Shown piece by piece: positions 51,128 to 60,546 of a stretch of 64,000 nt of DNA (position 1 is the stretch's first letter; every line of letters begins with the position of its first letter). The DNA lies in NCBI RefSeq assembly GCF_030151085.1, contig NZ_JASLER010000085.1:1-64000 (forward strand), in the 5' to 3' direction. The position numbers were made by a program, and so were the translations under genes. The notes below the pieces were generated by a model. The model was given only the letters and a program-made list of their open reading frames with translations, made no database searches and was not told where the DNA came from. Origin of the DNA: Bacteroides sp. GTDB lineage: Bacteria; Bacteroidota; Bacteroidia; Bacteroidales; Bacteroidaceae.

Positions 51128-51895
51128 ATGAAACCTACTACCCCTACCAGAGAACAAATGTGGGCAAAGCAGAAATTATCCGCCAATCACATTGATTATG
51201 CATTATGGGAGCGTAACAAGACTGCTCTCCATCAACTTTCCACTATTAGCCGCAGTTGCACATTCGTGGTTGATGTTTATAAATGCAGATACGCTTTTGC
51301 CTCTACCAACTTTGTAGATTTATTAGGTTATGAAAGTCATAAAATCGCCACAGTGGAGAAGCAGGGAGATTATTTGGAATCCCGGATTCATCTTGATGAT
51401 AGGCAGCAGTTGGAAAAATTACAAGTACAGTTAGCTCAATTCATCTACAATCAACCTTTAAAGCAGCGCAATGATTATTGCAATATCTATAGTTTCCGGG
51501 TACTAAACGCCAGACAACAATACATTCGCGTCATTAGTAAGCAACGTGTACTGGAACAAGACCGCACTGGAAAAGCATGGCTTATCTTGGGAGATATGGA
51601 TATTGCTCCCAATCAGAAGGAATCAGAACAGGTAGATTGCACCGTTCTGAATCTTAAGGATGGAAAAATGTTTTCCCCTCAAACCCTCTTACAACCACAA
51701 ATCAATCTCACCCAACGAGAAATTGAGATACTGCGCCTTATCCAAAATGGTTTTCTAAGTAAAGAGATTGCCAATAAACTATCTATCAGCATACATACTG
51801 TCAATATCCATCGGCAAAATCTTTTGCATAAGTTAGGGGTACAAAACTCTATTGAAGCTATCAACAGAGGTCTGGAGCTTGGTGCACTGAATTAA
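51128..51895 (+). CDS. LuxR-type HTH regulator with PAS-like N-terminus
   Basis: A 255-residue regulator. Residues about 35-160 look PAS-like (FVVDVYKCRYAFASTNFVDLLGYESHKI, YSFRVLNARQQYIRVISKQRV). The C-terminus is a LuxR/GerE helix-turn-helix: LTQREIEILRLIQNGFLSKEIANKLSISIHTVNIHRQNLLHKLGVQNSIEAI (in order). It is divergent from the AraC-type gene. Its stop abuts the MATE gene stop with no intervening base. Signal and targets are unknown. Confidence 0.87.
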   Translation: MKPTTPTREQMWAKQKLSANHIDYALWERNKTALHQLSTISRSCTFVVDVYKCRYAFASTNFVDLLGYESHKIATVEKQGDYLESRIHLDDRQQLEKLQVQLAQFIYNQPLKQRNDYCNIYSFRVLNARQQYIRVISKQRVLEQDRTGKAWLILGDMDIAPNQKESEQVDCTVLNLKDGKMFSPQTLLQPQINLTQREIEILRLIQNGFLSKEIANKLSISIHTVNIHRQNLLHKLGVQNSIEAINRGLELGALN

Positions 51896-53230
51896 TTACA
51901 CAATCTTCTTCCGCCAATTAAAACGCCACAAGTAGAAAGCCGAAAATAGAAAAATAGAGAGAGCGTAAGCATGTTCTGATGCCCATAACCCAAGAAGATC
52001 TGGTCTGCAATTCCCAATCAGCACAATATATATACAGTAAACTGAAAGTGATAAAAGACCTATTACTAATGAAGAGAATGTATTCCCCGTTCCGGAAACT
52101 GCATAGTACAATACAAAAGCAGGTACAGTGATAACGTACGATGAAAACATAACATATAGTGGATTTATAGCCATGCCGACAAGCAGTTGATTATCCGTAT
52201 ATATCTGTAAAAGCCAAGTTGGCAACAATACTCCAATGCACACAATAGGCAAACAAGTTGTATAGCAAAGCAACGTTATCTTCTTACAAATATTGCTTAT
52301 CGGATTTCTTCTATCCGTACCCAATATATTACTGATAAACGCACTTCCAGTAGAGGCAAACGCCATTACAAATATAAATGGTATCGCCGAAATGCTTCTG
52401 ACAACATTGGAAACAGCCAACGATTGTTCTCCAAGATGTTCTATCGTAATAAAGAACATGAACCATGATACAAACGAAAGTAACGATTGCAACATCGTCC
52501 AAGTAGATAAATTCAGAATACGTTTCATATATTGCCAACGTATTCTTAACTTGCTTATATTCATGATATTCCTCTCACCTTTGGCTATGTAAACAGTAAG
52601 TATCAACGCCGCTACTCCTTCTGCAATAGTCGAACCGATAGCCGCCCCACTTATCCCCCAAGCAGGAAAACCTAACTTTCCGAAGATCAGTACATAGTTA
52701 AAAACTATATTTACAAGTACCATAACCGACGAACTTACCGCCAGGATTTTCGTATGAGTAACTCCAACAAAATAGGCTCTGAAAGCCACTATCAGAAAGG
52801 AGAAAGGTAGCCCGTACAATCGCCAATCCATATAAGCAATCACATTCTGATAGATAGTATCAGAATGGATAAAATAATTCAGAAGAAAAGGAAAACAGAC
52901 TTTAGATAATCCAATAATCAAGAAAGACAATACCAAAAGGAAATATATTCCCGTACCGAATATATTTCGAATTTCATTTTGGTCTTTTTTTCCGTTTAAC
53001 CGTGCAATCAATATTTGTAAGCCAACTCCAAAGCCTGAGCCTATAACATAGAGTATTAGATAGCACACTCCTGCCAAAGCAGAAGCAGCAAGCTCGACTT
53101 CCCCCAGATGTCCAAGGAAAGCAGTATCGGTAATACCAATTAATTGCTCTACCAAAAGGCTGAGAAGTATAGGATAAGTAGTTTGCCAGATCGTTCTATA
53201 TGTGACCTGCATATTAAGGTAGCCACTCAA
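51896..53230 (-). CDS. MATE family efflux transporter
   Basis: Inner-membrane cation/drug antiporter with about 12 helices over 444 residues. Typical features are LLSLLVEQLIGITDTAFLGHLGEVELAASALAGV near the N-terminus, GVGLQILIARLNGKKD, and the second-half repeat SLAVSNVVRSISAIPFIFVMAFASTGSAFISNILG (in order). It is most like the NorM/DinF-type branch. It overlaps the nucleotidyltransferase-like gene by 17 bp upstream and is probably cotranscribed with it. Confidence 0.92.
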   Translation of the reverse strand: MSGYLNMQVTYRTIWQTTYPILLSLLVEQLIGITDTAFLGHLGEVELAASALAGVCYLILYVIGSGFGVGLQILIARLNGKKDQNEIRNIFGTGIYFLLVLSFLIIGLSKVCFPFLLNYFIHSDTIYQNVIAYMDWRLYGLPFSFLIVAFRAYFVGVTHTKILAVSSSVMVLVNIVFNYVLIFGKLGFPAWGISGAAIGSTIAEGVAALILTVYIAKGERNIMNISKLRIRWQYMKRILNLSTWTMLQSLLSFVSWFMFFITIEHLGEQSLAVSNVVRSISAIPFIFVMAFASTGSAFISNILGTDRRNPISNICKKITLLCYTTCLPIVCIGVLLPTWLLQIYTDNQLLVGMAINPLYVMFSSYVITVPAFVLYYAVSGTGNTFSSLVIGLLSLSVYCIYIVLIGNCRPDLLGLWASEHAYALSIFLFSAFYLWRFNWRKKIV

Positions 53231-53801
53231 TAATACCTGTAACCGGATGTTGCCGCTTCCATTCTTTCAATTCCTCATAACTCCGCACACCATCCCTAAT
53301 CACAGCCTGATAATATTCCACTCCCATAAATTTATCCGTTTCAGGAGTATCGTATTTCAGTTTCATAATCGCATTTCTCGTCTCGTCCGTCAATACTGCA
53401 GAAATCCATTCTGCCATTTTTTCAAAGTATCCGTCATAACGAGAACCTTTCAGAATATGAATCATATCCAACTGCCAAAGTTCATGTTCTTCGTTCTGAT
53501 ACCAAGCGTGCCACTCCAAGCATGCCTCTTCTGTATCCAGCAGATTATTATACTCTACCCTCTTAATCGAATTATTTGCTGCCACTTTCTCCATTGCCCG
53601 GAAACTATCAACTGGAGTAATAGTTGATGAATAGACATGAAAATCAATATCTCGATGTTTCACCAACAACCCCATTTTCAAGGAACCGACCAAATTTATT
53701 TCCGCCCCTATCGACTTCCAGATATCAATAATGTCCGTTTTACGAACCACTTCCCATGCTTTCTGCTGATTTTTTGCAGCTAATTCTAGTATTTCTTTCA
53801 T
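53214..53801 (-). CDS. Nucleotidyltransferase-fold-like protein
   Basis: About 195 residues from the Met at 53801 (MKEILELAAKNQQKAWEVV). The segment IGAEINLVGSLKMGLLVKHRDIDFHVYS gives a GS...DxD pattern like minimal nucleotidyltransferases, with Asp residues that could bind metal. Later text (LEWHAWYQNEEHELWQLDMIHILKGSRYDGYFEKMAEWI) includes another LDMIH Asp. No precise family was recalled. It overlaps the MATE start and leads the two-gene unit. Confidence 0.68.
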   Translation of the reverse strand: MKEILELAAKNQQKAWEVVRKTDIIDIWKSIGAEINLVGSLKMGLLVKHRDIDFHVYSSTITPVDSFRAMEKVAANNSIKRVEYNNLLDTEEACLEWHAWYQNEEHELWQLDMIHILKGSRYDGYFEKMAEWISAVLTDETRNAIMKLKYDTPETDKFMGVEYYQAVIRDGVRSYEELKEWKRQHPVTGIIEWLP

Positions 53802-53895
53802 TGTTTGTTGATTTTGGGGCAAAGGTAGAGAGAAAGGTAAAGTCAGGAAATAGTTATTTATAGCTATTAGAGGCTAATCAAAAAAAGTACTCCAA

Positions 53896-54553
53896 TCAAA
53901 GCATTTTTATCATTTCAAAATGCTTTCCTTTTACTGCGATCTTCTTTACTTCCAGAAAACGAGTGATAGCATCACATGACAGTTCTGTATTTATAATCTT
54001 TATCTGATTACTATTTATTAACTTGGTTACCTCTTCAAACAGTAATGTTCCTATACCTTTTCTTCTGCAACCTTTATCAACAGCTATTTGGGTAATATCC
54101 CCGGACTGAGATTCAAATATGCAATATCCCAATAAAATATCTTCAGCAAATATTCCCAAAGTAATAAAAACGTCAGGTACTCTGCTTATGGCCTCAAAAC
54201 TATTTTGCCATGAAGGGCAGAAATCCCAAAAATCAGAAACTAGATAGTCAGCAATATTAATTTCCTTTATTATATAAGGAGAAACGGAGTTCTGCACTTG
54301 AAGACGAGTACAGACTTTTCGTATCATAAGCGGTCCGAACACCATAATAATTTCCAATACCGTTCAAAGTAAAAGCTACTATCTTATCACCTTCGAAAGC
54401 AGCGAATGAAAGATTAGGATTGAAGCCTCGCCTTTTTAACATTCGCTGGAGTTGTACTTTGTCCTGCTGAACTTCATATTCAGCAAAAGCCTGTTCAAAT
54501 GCGGTGAATAAAACATCGAAACCGATATTGGCAAAGGATTTTATTTCTATCAT
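53896..54553 (-). pseudogene. GNAT N-acetyltransferase pair-domain gene, internally deleted and frameshifted
   Basis: Two out-of-frame pieces appear to be one former gene. The 5' piece (54553 to about 54310) reads MIEIKSFANIGFDVLFTAFE...FAAFEGDKIVAFTLNGIGNYYGVRTAYDT, the start of a GNAT domain, then loses family text. The 3' piece, in another frame, reads VSPYIIKEINIADYLVSDFWDFCPSWQNSFEAI...DITQIAVDKGCRRKGIGTLLFEEV, a second GNAT-like domain. In intact homologues, as I recall them, the acetyl-CoA-binding half of the first domain and a linker lie between. That part is missing here and the frame changes, so the gene is very likely dead. Confidence 0.72.
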
Positions 54554-54679
54554 ACTATATTTCTTGTTATGCTTGCATTTTTTCCAAATATAAAGCATTT
54601 TCCCAATTTTTTCCAGATTCCCTTCTCATCTTTGCAATATAGAAACCAATAAAGTATTAATCATTAAAAATAAAGAAGT

Positions 54680-55117
54680 ATGAAAAAGTTAGTAATGTTA
54701 TTAATCTGTATGTTCACGATGCACACAATGGTAATGGCAGGTAACGATAAACCTATTGAAGTAAATCAACTTCCAGCAAAGGCACAGACGTTTATCAACA
54801 CCTATTTCAAAAATAATAAAGTTGCATTGGCTAAGCAAGAAACAGAACTTTTCTATAAGAGCTATGATGTAGTATTCACTAATGGCGAAAAACTGGAATT
54901 TGACAAGTCTGGCGAATGGACGGAAATACAATGCCGTCAGAGTGAAGTTCCGGCACAAATCATTCCAGAAGCTATTAAAACTTATGTAAAGACGAATTAT
55001 CCCGATGCTAAGATTTTGCAAATAGAACGAGACCAAAAAGAATATGAAATCAAGTTATCCAATCGTTGGGAAATCAAGTTTGACTCCAAAATGAGAGTTA
55101 TTGATATTGACGACTAA
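54680..55117 (+). CDS. PepSY-like (DUF2874) exported protein
   Basis: A 145-residue periplasmic protein of unknown function: signal peptide (LLICMFTMHTMVMA), then two similar halves, LPAKAQTFINTYFKNNKVALAKQETELFYKSYDVVFTNGEKLEFDKSGEW and IPEAIKTYVKTNYPDAKILQIERDQKEYEIKLSNRWEIKFDSKM. This internal repeat is typical of Bacteroidetes PepSY-like proteins. A CATCTTTG -7-like box lies upstream. Its 3' end overlaps the convergent esterase gene by 20 bp. Confidence 0.82.
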   Translation: MKKLVMLLICMFTMHTMVMAGNDKPIEVNQLPAKAQTFINTYFKNNKVALAKQETELFYKSYDVVFTNGEKLEFDKSGEWTEIQCRQSEVPAQIIPEAIKTYVKTNYPDAKILQIERDQKEYEIKLSNRWEIKFDSKMRVIDIDD

Positions 55118-55958
55118 TTAAAAATAAAGATTTCAACCCATCATAGATTCCTGGAAGAGCGATAGTACCATGCGTTTCTTCCGGGAATTTTCTTGAAATA
55201 ACCCGTAAATGCTGCTTTTCCATGCAGGGAGCTATCTTCGTCAAAAAGCTATCCACCAATGGGAAATGTATCAATTTCTTTCCCGGACGTGGCTGAGTGG
55301 CAAACCCTATATACAACTGCTTACCGGAGAAATCACTCATCGCAATTTCTTCCTCTGCCTGTTTCATAAAATATCCCTGATCCCACCACAAACTGGGATC
55401 CAACGCCATATAAGTATCAAAAGCCTCCGGATGAGTCAACAAAACATGAAGAGTAAACAGTCCGGCATACGAATGCCCCACCAGATAATTTGTCCCGTCA
55501 ATAGGTAACTGCTTCTCAATCTCCGGTCGCAATTCCTCTACCAAAAAACGATAAAACAGTTCCGCTCCACCACCTTCCGGCTTATCTCCAGCTTGAACAG
55601 TTCCATCACGACGAGCAGCAGAACTTGTTGGTGTCAAGTCCCTCGTCCTATCTGTATTCAATACAGCTACCACTATACACGGAGGCAATGAAGACACTTT
55701 GGAAGCTGAAAACATTTGTGTAAAACCTACAACCGAATGAAAAAAAGAATCACCATCCAACAAATAAAGAACCGGATAACTCCTCTCAGGCTCTCCCGAC
55801 CGAGTTTCCGGCTTATAAACCCAATAAATTCTTTCTTCATTCAGCAATTGGGAAAACATACGATGACATGTACCCACAGATATTGTCTCCTGAGCTTTCA
55901 CTGGAAAGAGAAACACGCCACCAAATAACATCACAAACAGTATATGCAAATTTTTCAT
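55098..55958 (-). CDS. Exported alpha/beta-hydrolase, esterase D/Fes-IroE type
   Basis: A 286-residue exported hydrolase from the Met at 55958 with signal peptide ILFVMLFGGVFLFPVKAQ. Features are YPVLYLLDGDSFFHSVVGF, the nucleophile elbow LVGHSYAGLFTLHVL with Ser in GHSYAG, and a late His in EETHGTIALPGIYDG. It resembles putative esterases related to siderophore esterase IroE/Fes. Substrate is unknown. The gene is convergent with the PepSY-like gene (20-bp overlap of ends). Confidence 0.87.
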   Translation of the reverse strand: MKNLHILFVMLFGGVFLFPVKAQETISVGTCHRMFSQLLNEERIYWVYKPETRSGEPERSYPVLYLLDGDSFFHSVVGFTQMFSASKVSSLPPCIVVAVLNTDRTRDLTPTSSAARRDGTVQAGDKPEGGGAELFYRFLVEELRPEIEKQLPIDGTNYLVGHSYAGLFTLHVLLTHPEAFDTYMALDPSLWWDQGYFMKQAEEEIAMSDFSGKQLYIGFATQPRPGKKLIHFPLVDSFLTKIAPCMEKQHLRVISRKFPEETHGTIALPGIYDGLKSLFLISRQYQ

Positions 55959-56033
55959 TCTACTCATTTTTTCGAGTTTGCAAAGGTCGGAGAAAATATC
56001 CTATCCGCCTATCCCCATTTTTAGGTATATTGT

Positions 56034-56054
56034 TACTTCATACAAGAAAATGCT
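56034..56054 (+). repeat. 21-bp direct repeat, left copy, flanking the ATPase cassette
   Basis: TACTTCATACAAGAAAATGC(T) is identical to 60526-60546 over 21 bp. It lies 76 bp upstream of the esterase start and 180 bp before the first ATPase gene. Bases on either side differ between the copies. Confidence 0.93.
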
Positions 56055-56167
56055 ACTAATATAGTAAGTAAGTATAGGGAGTATAAAATTAATCATATTC
56101 GTATGTTCCAAATCAAAAGTGAAAAGAGCTAAATGGATACTTTATCAAATACTAAATTCAAAAATAG

Positions 56168-56205
56168 ATATATACATTTTTGTATATATACAAAAATGTA
56201 TATAT
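56168..56205 (+). promoter_or_regulatory. Perfect 38-bp palindrome spanning the ATPase promoter
   Basis: The sequence is self-complementary over 38 bp with its axis between 56186 and 56187. It contains the -33 TTTG (56179-56182) and overlaps the -7 box TATATTTG (56201-56208); the spacer is 18 bp. It is a strong candidate operator that could block RNA polymerase when bound. Confidence 0.8.
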
Positions 56206-56208
56206 TTG
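56201..56208 (+). promoter_or_regulatory. -7 box of the ATPase cassette
   Basis: TATATTTG is an exact TAnnTTTG with TTTG at 56179-56182 as -33. The first ATPase ATG at 56234 is 25 bp downstream. Confidence 0.72.
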
Positions 56209-56233
56209 CATTATTATTAAAAGAAGATTGATT

Positions 56234-57409
56234 ATGATTGAAAATAAAACCGGAGCTTCTGTAGAAAAAGGGAATTTTTTTGGAAGAGAAAAAGAATTAA
56301 AAATTGCATGGAGAAAGATATGTGATGGAAATTCACTTATACTAGCAGCTCCTAGAAGAGTTGGGAAAACTTCTTTTGCAAAAAAGTTACAAGAGATGGC
56401 TGAACAAGAAGAATGGGATACTCTATTCTTGGATTTAGAAGGAGTTCACAGTGAAAAAGAATTTGTTGCTACTTTTATTGATAAGTTGAATGCTAAGAAG
56501 GGCATAGTAGCGAGAGGAGGTCAACAAATCATTGATATAATCAAGCAAGTTCAAACTACAATTTCTGCAGGAGGTGTAGATATTGGACTAGGATGGAAAG
56601 ACCAAAGGGCAGATGTATTCAGAAACTTAGCTCACCTTATAGAAGAGATGGGAAAACGACAAATCCTAATCGTTTTGGATGAACTGGCTATTTTCTTAGA
56701 TTATCTAATCGGAAAAGACAAAGAGAATATTGAAAATGTGCAGTTTTTCTTAAATTGGTTAAGAAGCTTCAGACAAAATAGAGAGTGTGCCCATTTATGG
56801 ATATTTTGCAGCTCTGTCAGCATTGAGAACTTTTTATCCATACATAAACTGAGTCATACTGTAAATGATATAGAACCTTTCAAACTCGGAGCATTAAGTG
56901 ACCAAGAAGCGATTGAATTATTAACTGCACTTAGTGACTCATACCAAATTAGTATGCCAGACGAATGTAAAAAATATATATTACAAAAGATTGGATGGGC
57001 TCTTCCATTCTATATACAAATCATATTCTCGGAAATTAGAGACCTTTCTTGTTATAATGACTTGATCAAGATAACAATTGAAAATGTCAATGAGGCTTAT
57101 GAAAAATTACTCAGCAAACAGTATTTTAACACTTGGGAGGAGCGACTGAAAGAATACACTCCTCTCAACAAACCCATGAAACTAATTTTAGACAATTTGT
57201 CTAAAGTACCTGAAGGAGAATCTAGGGATATGATCAAGAATAAGATGTTGACCTTATATAATGATATTGATGAGGTTGATGAAATCTTAGGTTCTATCTT
57301 GGAAATTCTTAGTAACGACGGATATATAATACGAAATAAGGAAACAAATAAATATCAATTTCGTTCTTTCCTTTTAAGAGATTTTTGGTATAACAAATTT
57401 ATAGCCTGA
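56234..57409 (+). CDS. AAA/STAND-like ATP-binding protein (first gene of two-ATPase cassette)
   Basis: A 391-residue P-loop ATPase of the archaeal-ATPase/ORC-like style. The start at 56234 follows the promoter; the upstream in-frame ATG at 56180 lies inside the palindrome. An FFGREKELK box (15-23) precedes the Walker A variant A39-PRRV-GKT46. Walker B is ILIVLDE (144-150) with the catalytic Glu present, and FCSS near 191 could be sensor 1. The C-terminal 60 residues form a likely winged helix ending YQFRSFLLRDFWYNKF. It is 5 bp upstream of the TPR ATPase, AT-rich like it, and unlike its neighbours. Function unknown. Confidence 0.75.
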   Translation: MIENKTGASVEKGNFFGREKELKIAWRKICDGNSLILAAPRRVGKTSFAKKLQEMAEQEEWDTLFLDLEGVHSEKEFVATFIDKLNAKKGIVARGGQQIIDIIKQVQTTISAGGVDIGLGWKDQRADVFRNLAHLIEEMGKRQILIVLDELAIFLDYLIGKDKENIENVQFFLNWLRSFRQNRECAHLWIFCSSVSIENFLSIHKLSHTVNDIEPFKLGALSDQEAIELLTALSDSYQISMPDECKKYILQKIGWALPFYIQIIFSEIRDLSCYNDLIKITIENVNEAYEKLLSKQYFNTWEERLKEYTPLNKPMKLILDNLSKVPEGESRDMIKNKMLTLYNDIDEVDEILGSILEILSNDGYIIRNKETNKYQFRSFLLRDFWYNKFIA

Positions 57410-57414
57410 TATTT

Positions 57415-60400
57415 ATGAATATGGATAAACTTACTTTGACCCAAATTGGATTGTACAACACTCAAAGAGTAACGGACGAACAAGCAAAGAAGCTATTTAT
57501 AGCTAGAAAAAAGCAGTTTGAAATAATCATGGATACGCTTGATCGTACTCAAGAAGATGACATGCCACAACATCAGCTCATTATTGCTCAAAGGGGAATG
57601 GGCAAAACTACTCTGTTGAAACGAATTGAAGTGGAACTTCGTACCGGCCCATGGAATAAGAGATTCATTCCATTACTTTTTCCGGAAGAACAATATAATG
57701 TAAGAAACCTATCTGAGTTTTGGCTCAATTGTATTGACGCTTTGGCTGATGTAATAGAGTTAGAACATAAAAAAGAAATGGTCAGTGAAATAGATCAGGT
57801 GGTAGGCAATTTGGCAGGTATCACCGATGATAACGAAAGAGCTAACGAAGCATATGGATTTTTGATTGCTGCTGCAAAAAGATTAAACAGAAGACCAGTT
57901 TTGCTTATAGATAATCTCAGTTTAATTTTTGACCGAATGGACATAAAGGAGCAGCATACTCTACGATCCTTAATGAGCGCAAATGGTGCACCCCTTATTA
58001 TAGGTGCCAGTTCTATTATGATGGAAGGAACTACCGACTATCAAGCACCATTTTATGATGCATTCCGTATTCATCATTTAAATAAACTCAAAATAGAAGA
58101 GTTAACTGAAATACTTATAAACTTAGCTAATATAACTCACGAATCTCGTGTTATTCCCTCTATTCATCTACATGCCGCCCGATTAAGAGCGCTATATCAA
58201 CTTACTGGAGGCAACCCACGCACCGCAGTAATGCTATTCAGGCTTATTCTCAAAGGTTTCTCTTCCGATATCAACGATGATCTTGAAGCCTTACTGGACG
58301 AAATTACTCCTATCTATAAAGCTCGCTTCGAAGAATTGTCCGATCAGATGCAAATCATTCTCGATGCTATAGCAATGAATTGGGAACCAATTACATTAGA
58401 ACAATTAAGAGAAACGACTCGATATGAAAACAGCCAACTTTCTCCACAACTTAAGAGACTAGTTGATTCCGGTTGGATAGAGAAACCAACGAATAGGCAA
58501 GGTAAAAATGGTGCTTATGAGATAAGTGAACGAATATTCAATATTTGGTTTCTAATGAGAAGAAGCAGTAGAAGGCAAAAAAGAAGTGTCTTCTGTCTAT
58601 CGAAGTTTATGGAAGCTTATTATGGAGAAGAAATAAAGGAAATAGCAGAACGCTGCCTTACATCTTCTTTTACTTGTACTAAACAAGTTATTGAAGCATT
58701 AGCCGCAGCTAAACTAACTCCGGATAAAAAGACTAGTGAGCAGCTTTATATGAAATCTAGAAAATTCATCTTCGATCATTTTCAAAAACAGCCAGAGCTA
58801 TTAGATATCTTCGATCAAAGTGATCTATATGAAAAGAGTGATTTATCCTCCCTATTTAATGAATTAAAGGATAAGATTGACAATAAAGATTGGACTACAT
58901 CTGAATTCTTAGCAGAAACTCTTATAAACAGGATCAAAAATCCTAAACTAAAAGCCAGCATATGTCTCTTAATTGCTGATAGTCTGATAATTTCAGAAGA
59001 ATTTGATACTGCAGAAAAATGGTCTAAAAAAGCTTTAAAGCTAGATAATAATAATGTAGAATCATATATCAATCTTGCAATAATTAGCCACGATCATAAA
59101 AAAGATTATAATGAAGTTGAAAAGTGGTGCAAAAAAGCACTAACAGCCAATCCCTCCAATCCAATGGGAGCTTACTTTTTGGGGAAATTATATCATGAAA
59201 ACTTAGGCAATATTCAGATGGCAGAGAAAATGTTTTTAAAGGCTATTGAGCTAAAACCGGATGATATAGAGTTCTACAATTCACTTGGATTTGTGTACTT
59301 TGAGAATCACAACTATGAAAAAGCACAAAAAGCATACAGTCAAGCACTTTTAATAAATTCCAACAATCCGATTTCTCTTTTCTATTCAGCCTATATTTAT
59401 CATGATATTGGAAACACATCCAAAGCTATCGAATTTTACAAAAAAATAATCAAAAAAGATCCACATGATGAAATAGTGCTTTATAATCTTGCAACAATTT
59501 ATAAAAATCTAAAAGAATATAATAAAGCGGAGAAACTGTACAAAAAAGTTATCAAGATTAATCCAAATGACAGTGATGCATATTATAATTTAGGAGACTT
59601 ATATGAATTAACTGAATGCAATGAAAAAGCTATCAAAATATACGAAAAAATCATTGAATCAAATCCTCAAGAAATTGATGCATACATCAATTTAGGAGCA
59701 CTTTATATAGTTAGCAATGACTTCTCTAAATCAGAGATAATACTCAAAAAGGTCATCGAAATAGATTCAACTAATGTACAGGCGTTAATAGGACTGGGAA
59801 TAATAAGCGAACAAAAAAAGGATATTGAAAAAGCTATTAAGTGGTATGAACAATCAATAAACAACACACCTAGTTCACTAGCTTACTTGTCTTTAGCCAA
59901 TTTATATGAGAATAATCAAGAATATTCGAATGCAGAGAAATATTATCTAAGTGCATTAGATTTAGAACCAGATAGAGCTGATATATGGGAACAATTTGGA
60001 GATTTATATCAATATCATATATCAAACTTTGCAAAAGCAGAAGAAGCCTATTTAAAAGCGCAAGTAATAGAAAACAGCAATTCGCTCAAATATAGTCTGA
60101 TTGATTTATATCGTGATAGGATGAACCGAATAAAAGAAGCAGAAGAGATCTTCTTGAGTATAGATAAAGAAGAATTTCATAACTATATATATATTCTCAA
60201 TCAAGTACTATTTGAACTTTACAATAAAAATGAAGGGAGTGCAGGTGACCTTTTATCTACATTACTGAAAAAGGAAAATGCAACCAACATAACAAACGAA
60301 TTAGATAATTGGATTTATTTCGCTGGACAAGTTTATAAATTGGGATACGCAGATTTTCTATTAAATCATTTAAGTCAAAATGAGTATAACATAAGCATGG

Positions 60401-60525
60401 CTCCTTATTTTTATGCCATTAAAGCTTTGACAACAAAAGAACCTCTTCTTTATCTTGATACAGTAGCAGCGGAGGTTCGTGATATATCTATAGATATTGT
60501 AAATAAAATCAGATTAAAATTATAG
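57415..60525 (+). CDS. ATPase with winged helix and about 12 TPRs (second gene of cassette)
   Basis: A 1036-residue protein in three parts. Residues 1-320 form a P-loop NTPase: Walker A variant A58-QRGM-GKTT66, a Walker B-like VLLIDN (162-167) with Asn where AAA proteins have Glu, and IIGASS near 195-200. A winged helix follows near 325-385 (LEQLRETTRYENSQLSPQLKRLVDSGWIEKP). About 12 tetratricopeptide repeats run from roughly 500 to 930, ideal ones reading DAYYNLGDLYELTECNEKAIKIYEKIIESNP, then a 110-residue tail. The order NTPase-winged helix-TPR resembles STAND signalling proteins, but no effector domain is seen. A Met at 57421 is an alternative start. Confidence 0.78.
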   Translation: MNMDKLTLTQIGLYNTQRVTDEQAKKLFIARKKQFEIIMDTLDRTQEDDMPQHQLIIAQRGMGKTTLLKRIEVELRTGPWNKRFIPLLFPEEQYNVRNLSEFWLNCIDALADVIELEHKKEMVSEIDQVVGNLAGITDDNERANEAYGFLIAAAKRLNRRPVLLIDNLSLIFDRMDIKEQHTLRSLMSANGAPLIIGASSIMMEGTTDYQAPFYDAFRIHHLNKLKIEELTEILINLANITHESRVIPSIHLHAARLRALYQLTGGNPRTAVMLFRLILKGFSSDINDDLEALLDEITPIYKARFEELSDQMQIILDAIAMNWEPITLEQLRETTRYENSQLSPQLKRLVDSGWIEKPTNRQGKNGAYEISERIFNIWFLMRRSSRRQKRSVFCLSKFMEAYYGEEIKEIAERCLTSSFTCTKQVIEALAAAKLTPDKKTSEQLYMKSRKFIFDHFQKQPELLDIFDQSDLYEKSDLSSLFNELKDKIDNKDWTTSEFLAETLINRIKNPKLKASICLLIADSLIISEEFDTAEKWSKKALKLDNNNVESYINLAIISHDHKKDYNEVEKWCKKALTANPSNPMGAYFLGKLYHENLGNIQMAEKMFLKAIELKPDDIEFYNSLGFVYFENHNYEKAQKAYSQALLINSNNPISLFYSAYIYHDIGNTSKAIEFYKKIIKKDPHDEIVLYNLATIYKNLKEYNKAEKLYKKVIKINPNDSDAYYNLGDLYELTECNEKAIKIYEKIIESNPQEIDAYINLGALYIVSNDFSKSEIILKKVIEIDSTNVQALIGLGIISEQKKDIEKAIKWYEQSINNTPSSLAYLSLANLYENNQEYSNAEKYYLSALDLEPDRADIWEQFGDLYQYHISNFAKAEEAYLKAQVIENSNSLKYSLIDLYRDRMNRIKEAEEIFLSIDKEEFHNYIYILNQVLFELYNKNEGSAGDLLSTLLKKENATNITNELDNWIYFAGQVYKLGYADFLLNHLSQNEYNISMAPYFYAIKALTTKEPLLYLDTVAAEVRDISIDIVNKIRLKL

Positions 60526-60546
60526 TACTTCATACAAGAAAATGCT
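60526..60546 (+). repeat. 21-bp direct repeat, right copy
   Basis: Identical to 56034-56054. It begins at the first base after the stop codon of the TPR ATPase, and its 3' part forms the left arm of the cassette terminator. Confidence 0.93.

Noticed and set aside
53896..54357. The 3' GNAT piece as an independent gene
   Set aside because: Its first 25 residues do not look like a protein start, and the preceding frame holds the matching N-terminal half.
56034..60546. Insertion sequence or integrase-driven island around the ATPase cassette
   Set aside because: There is no transposase, integrase, tRNA or terminal inverted repeat; only a 21-bp direct repeat supports mobility, so I do not call it a mobile element.
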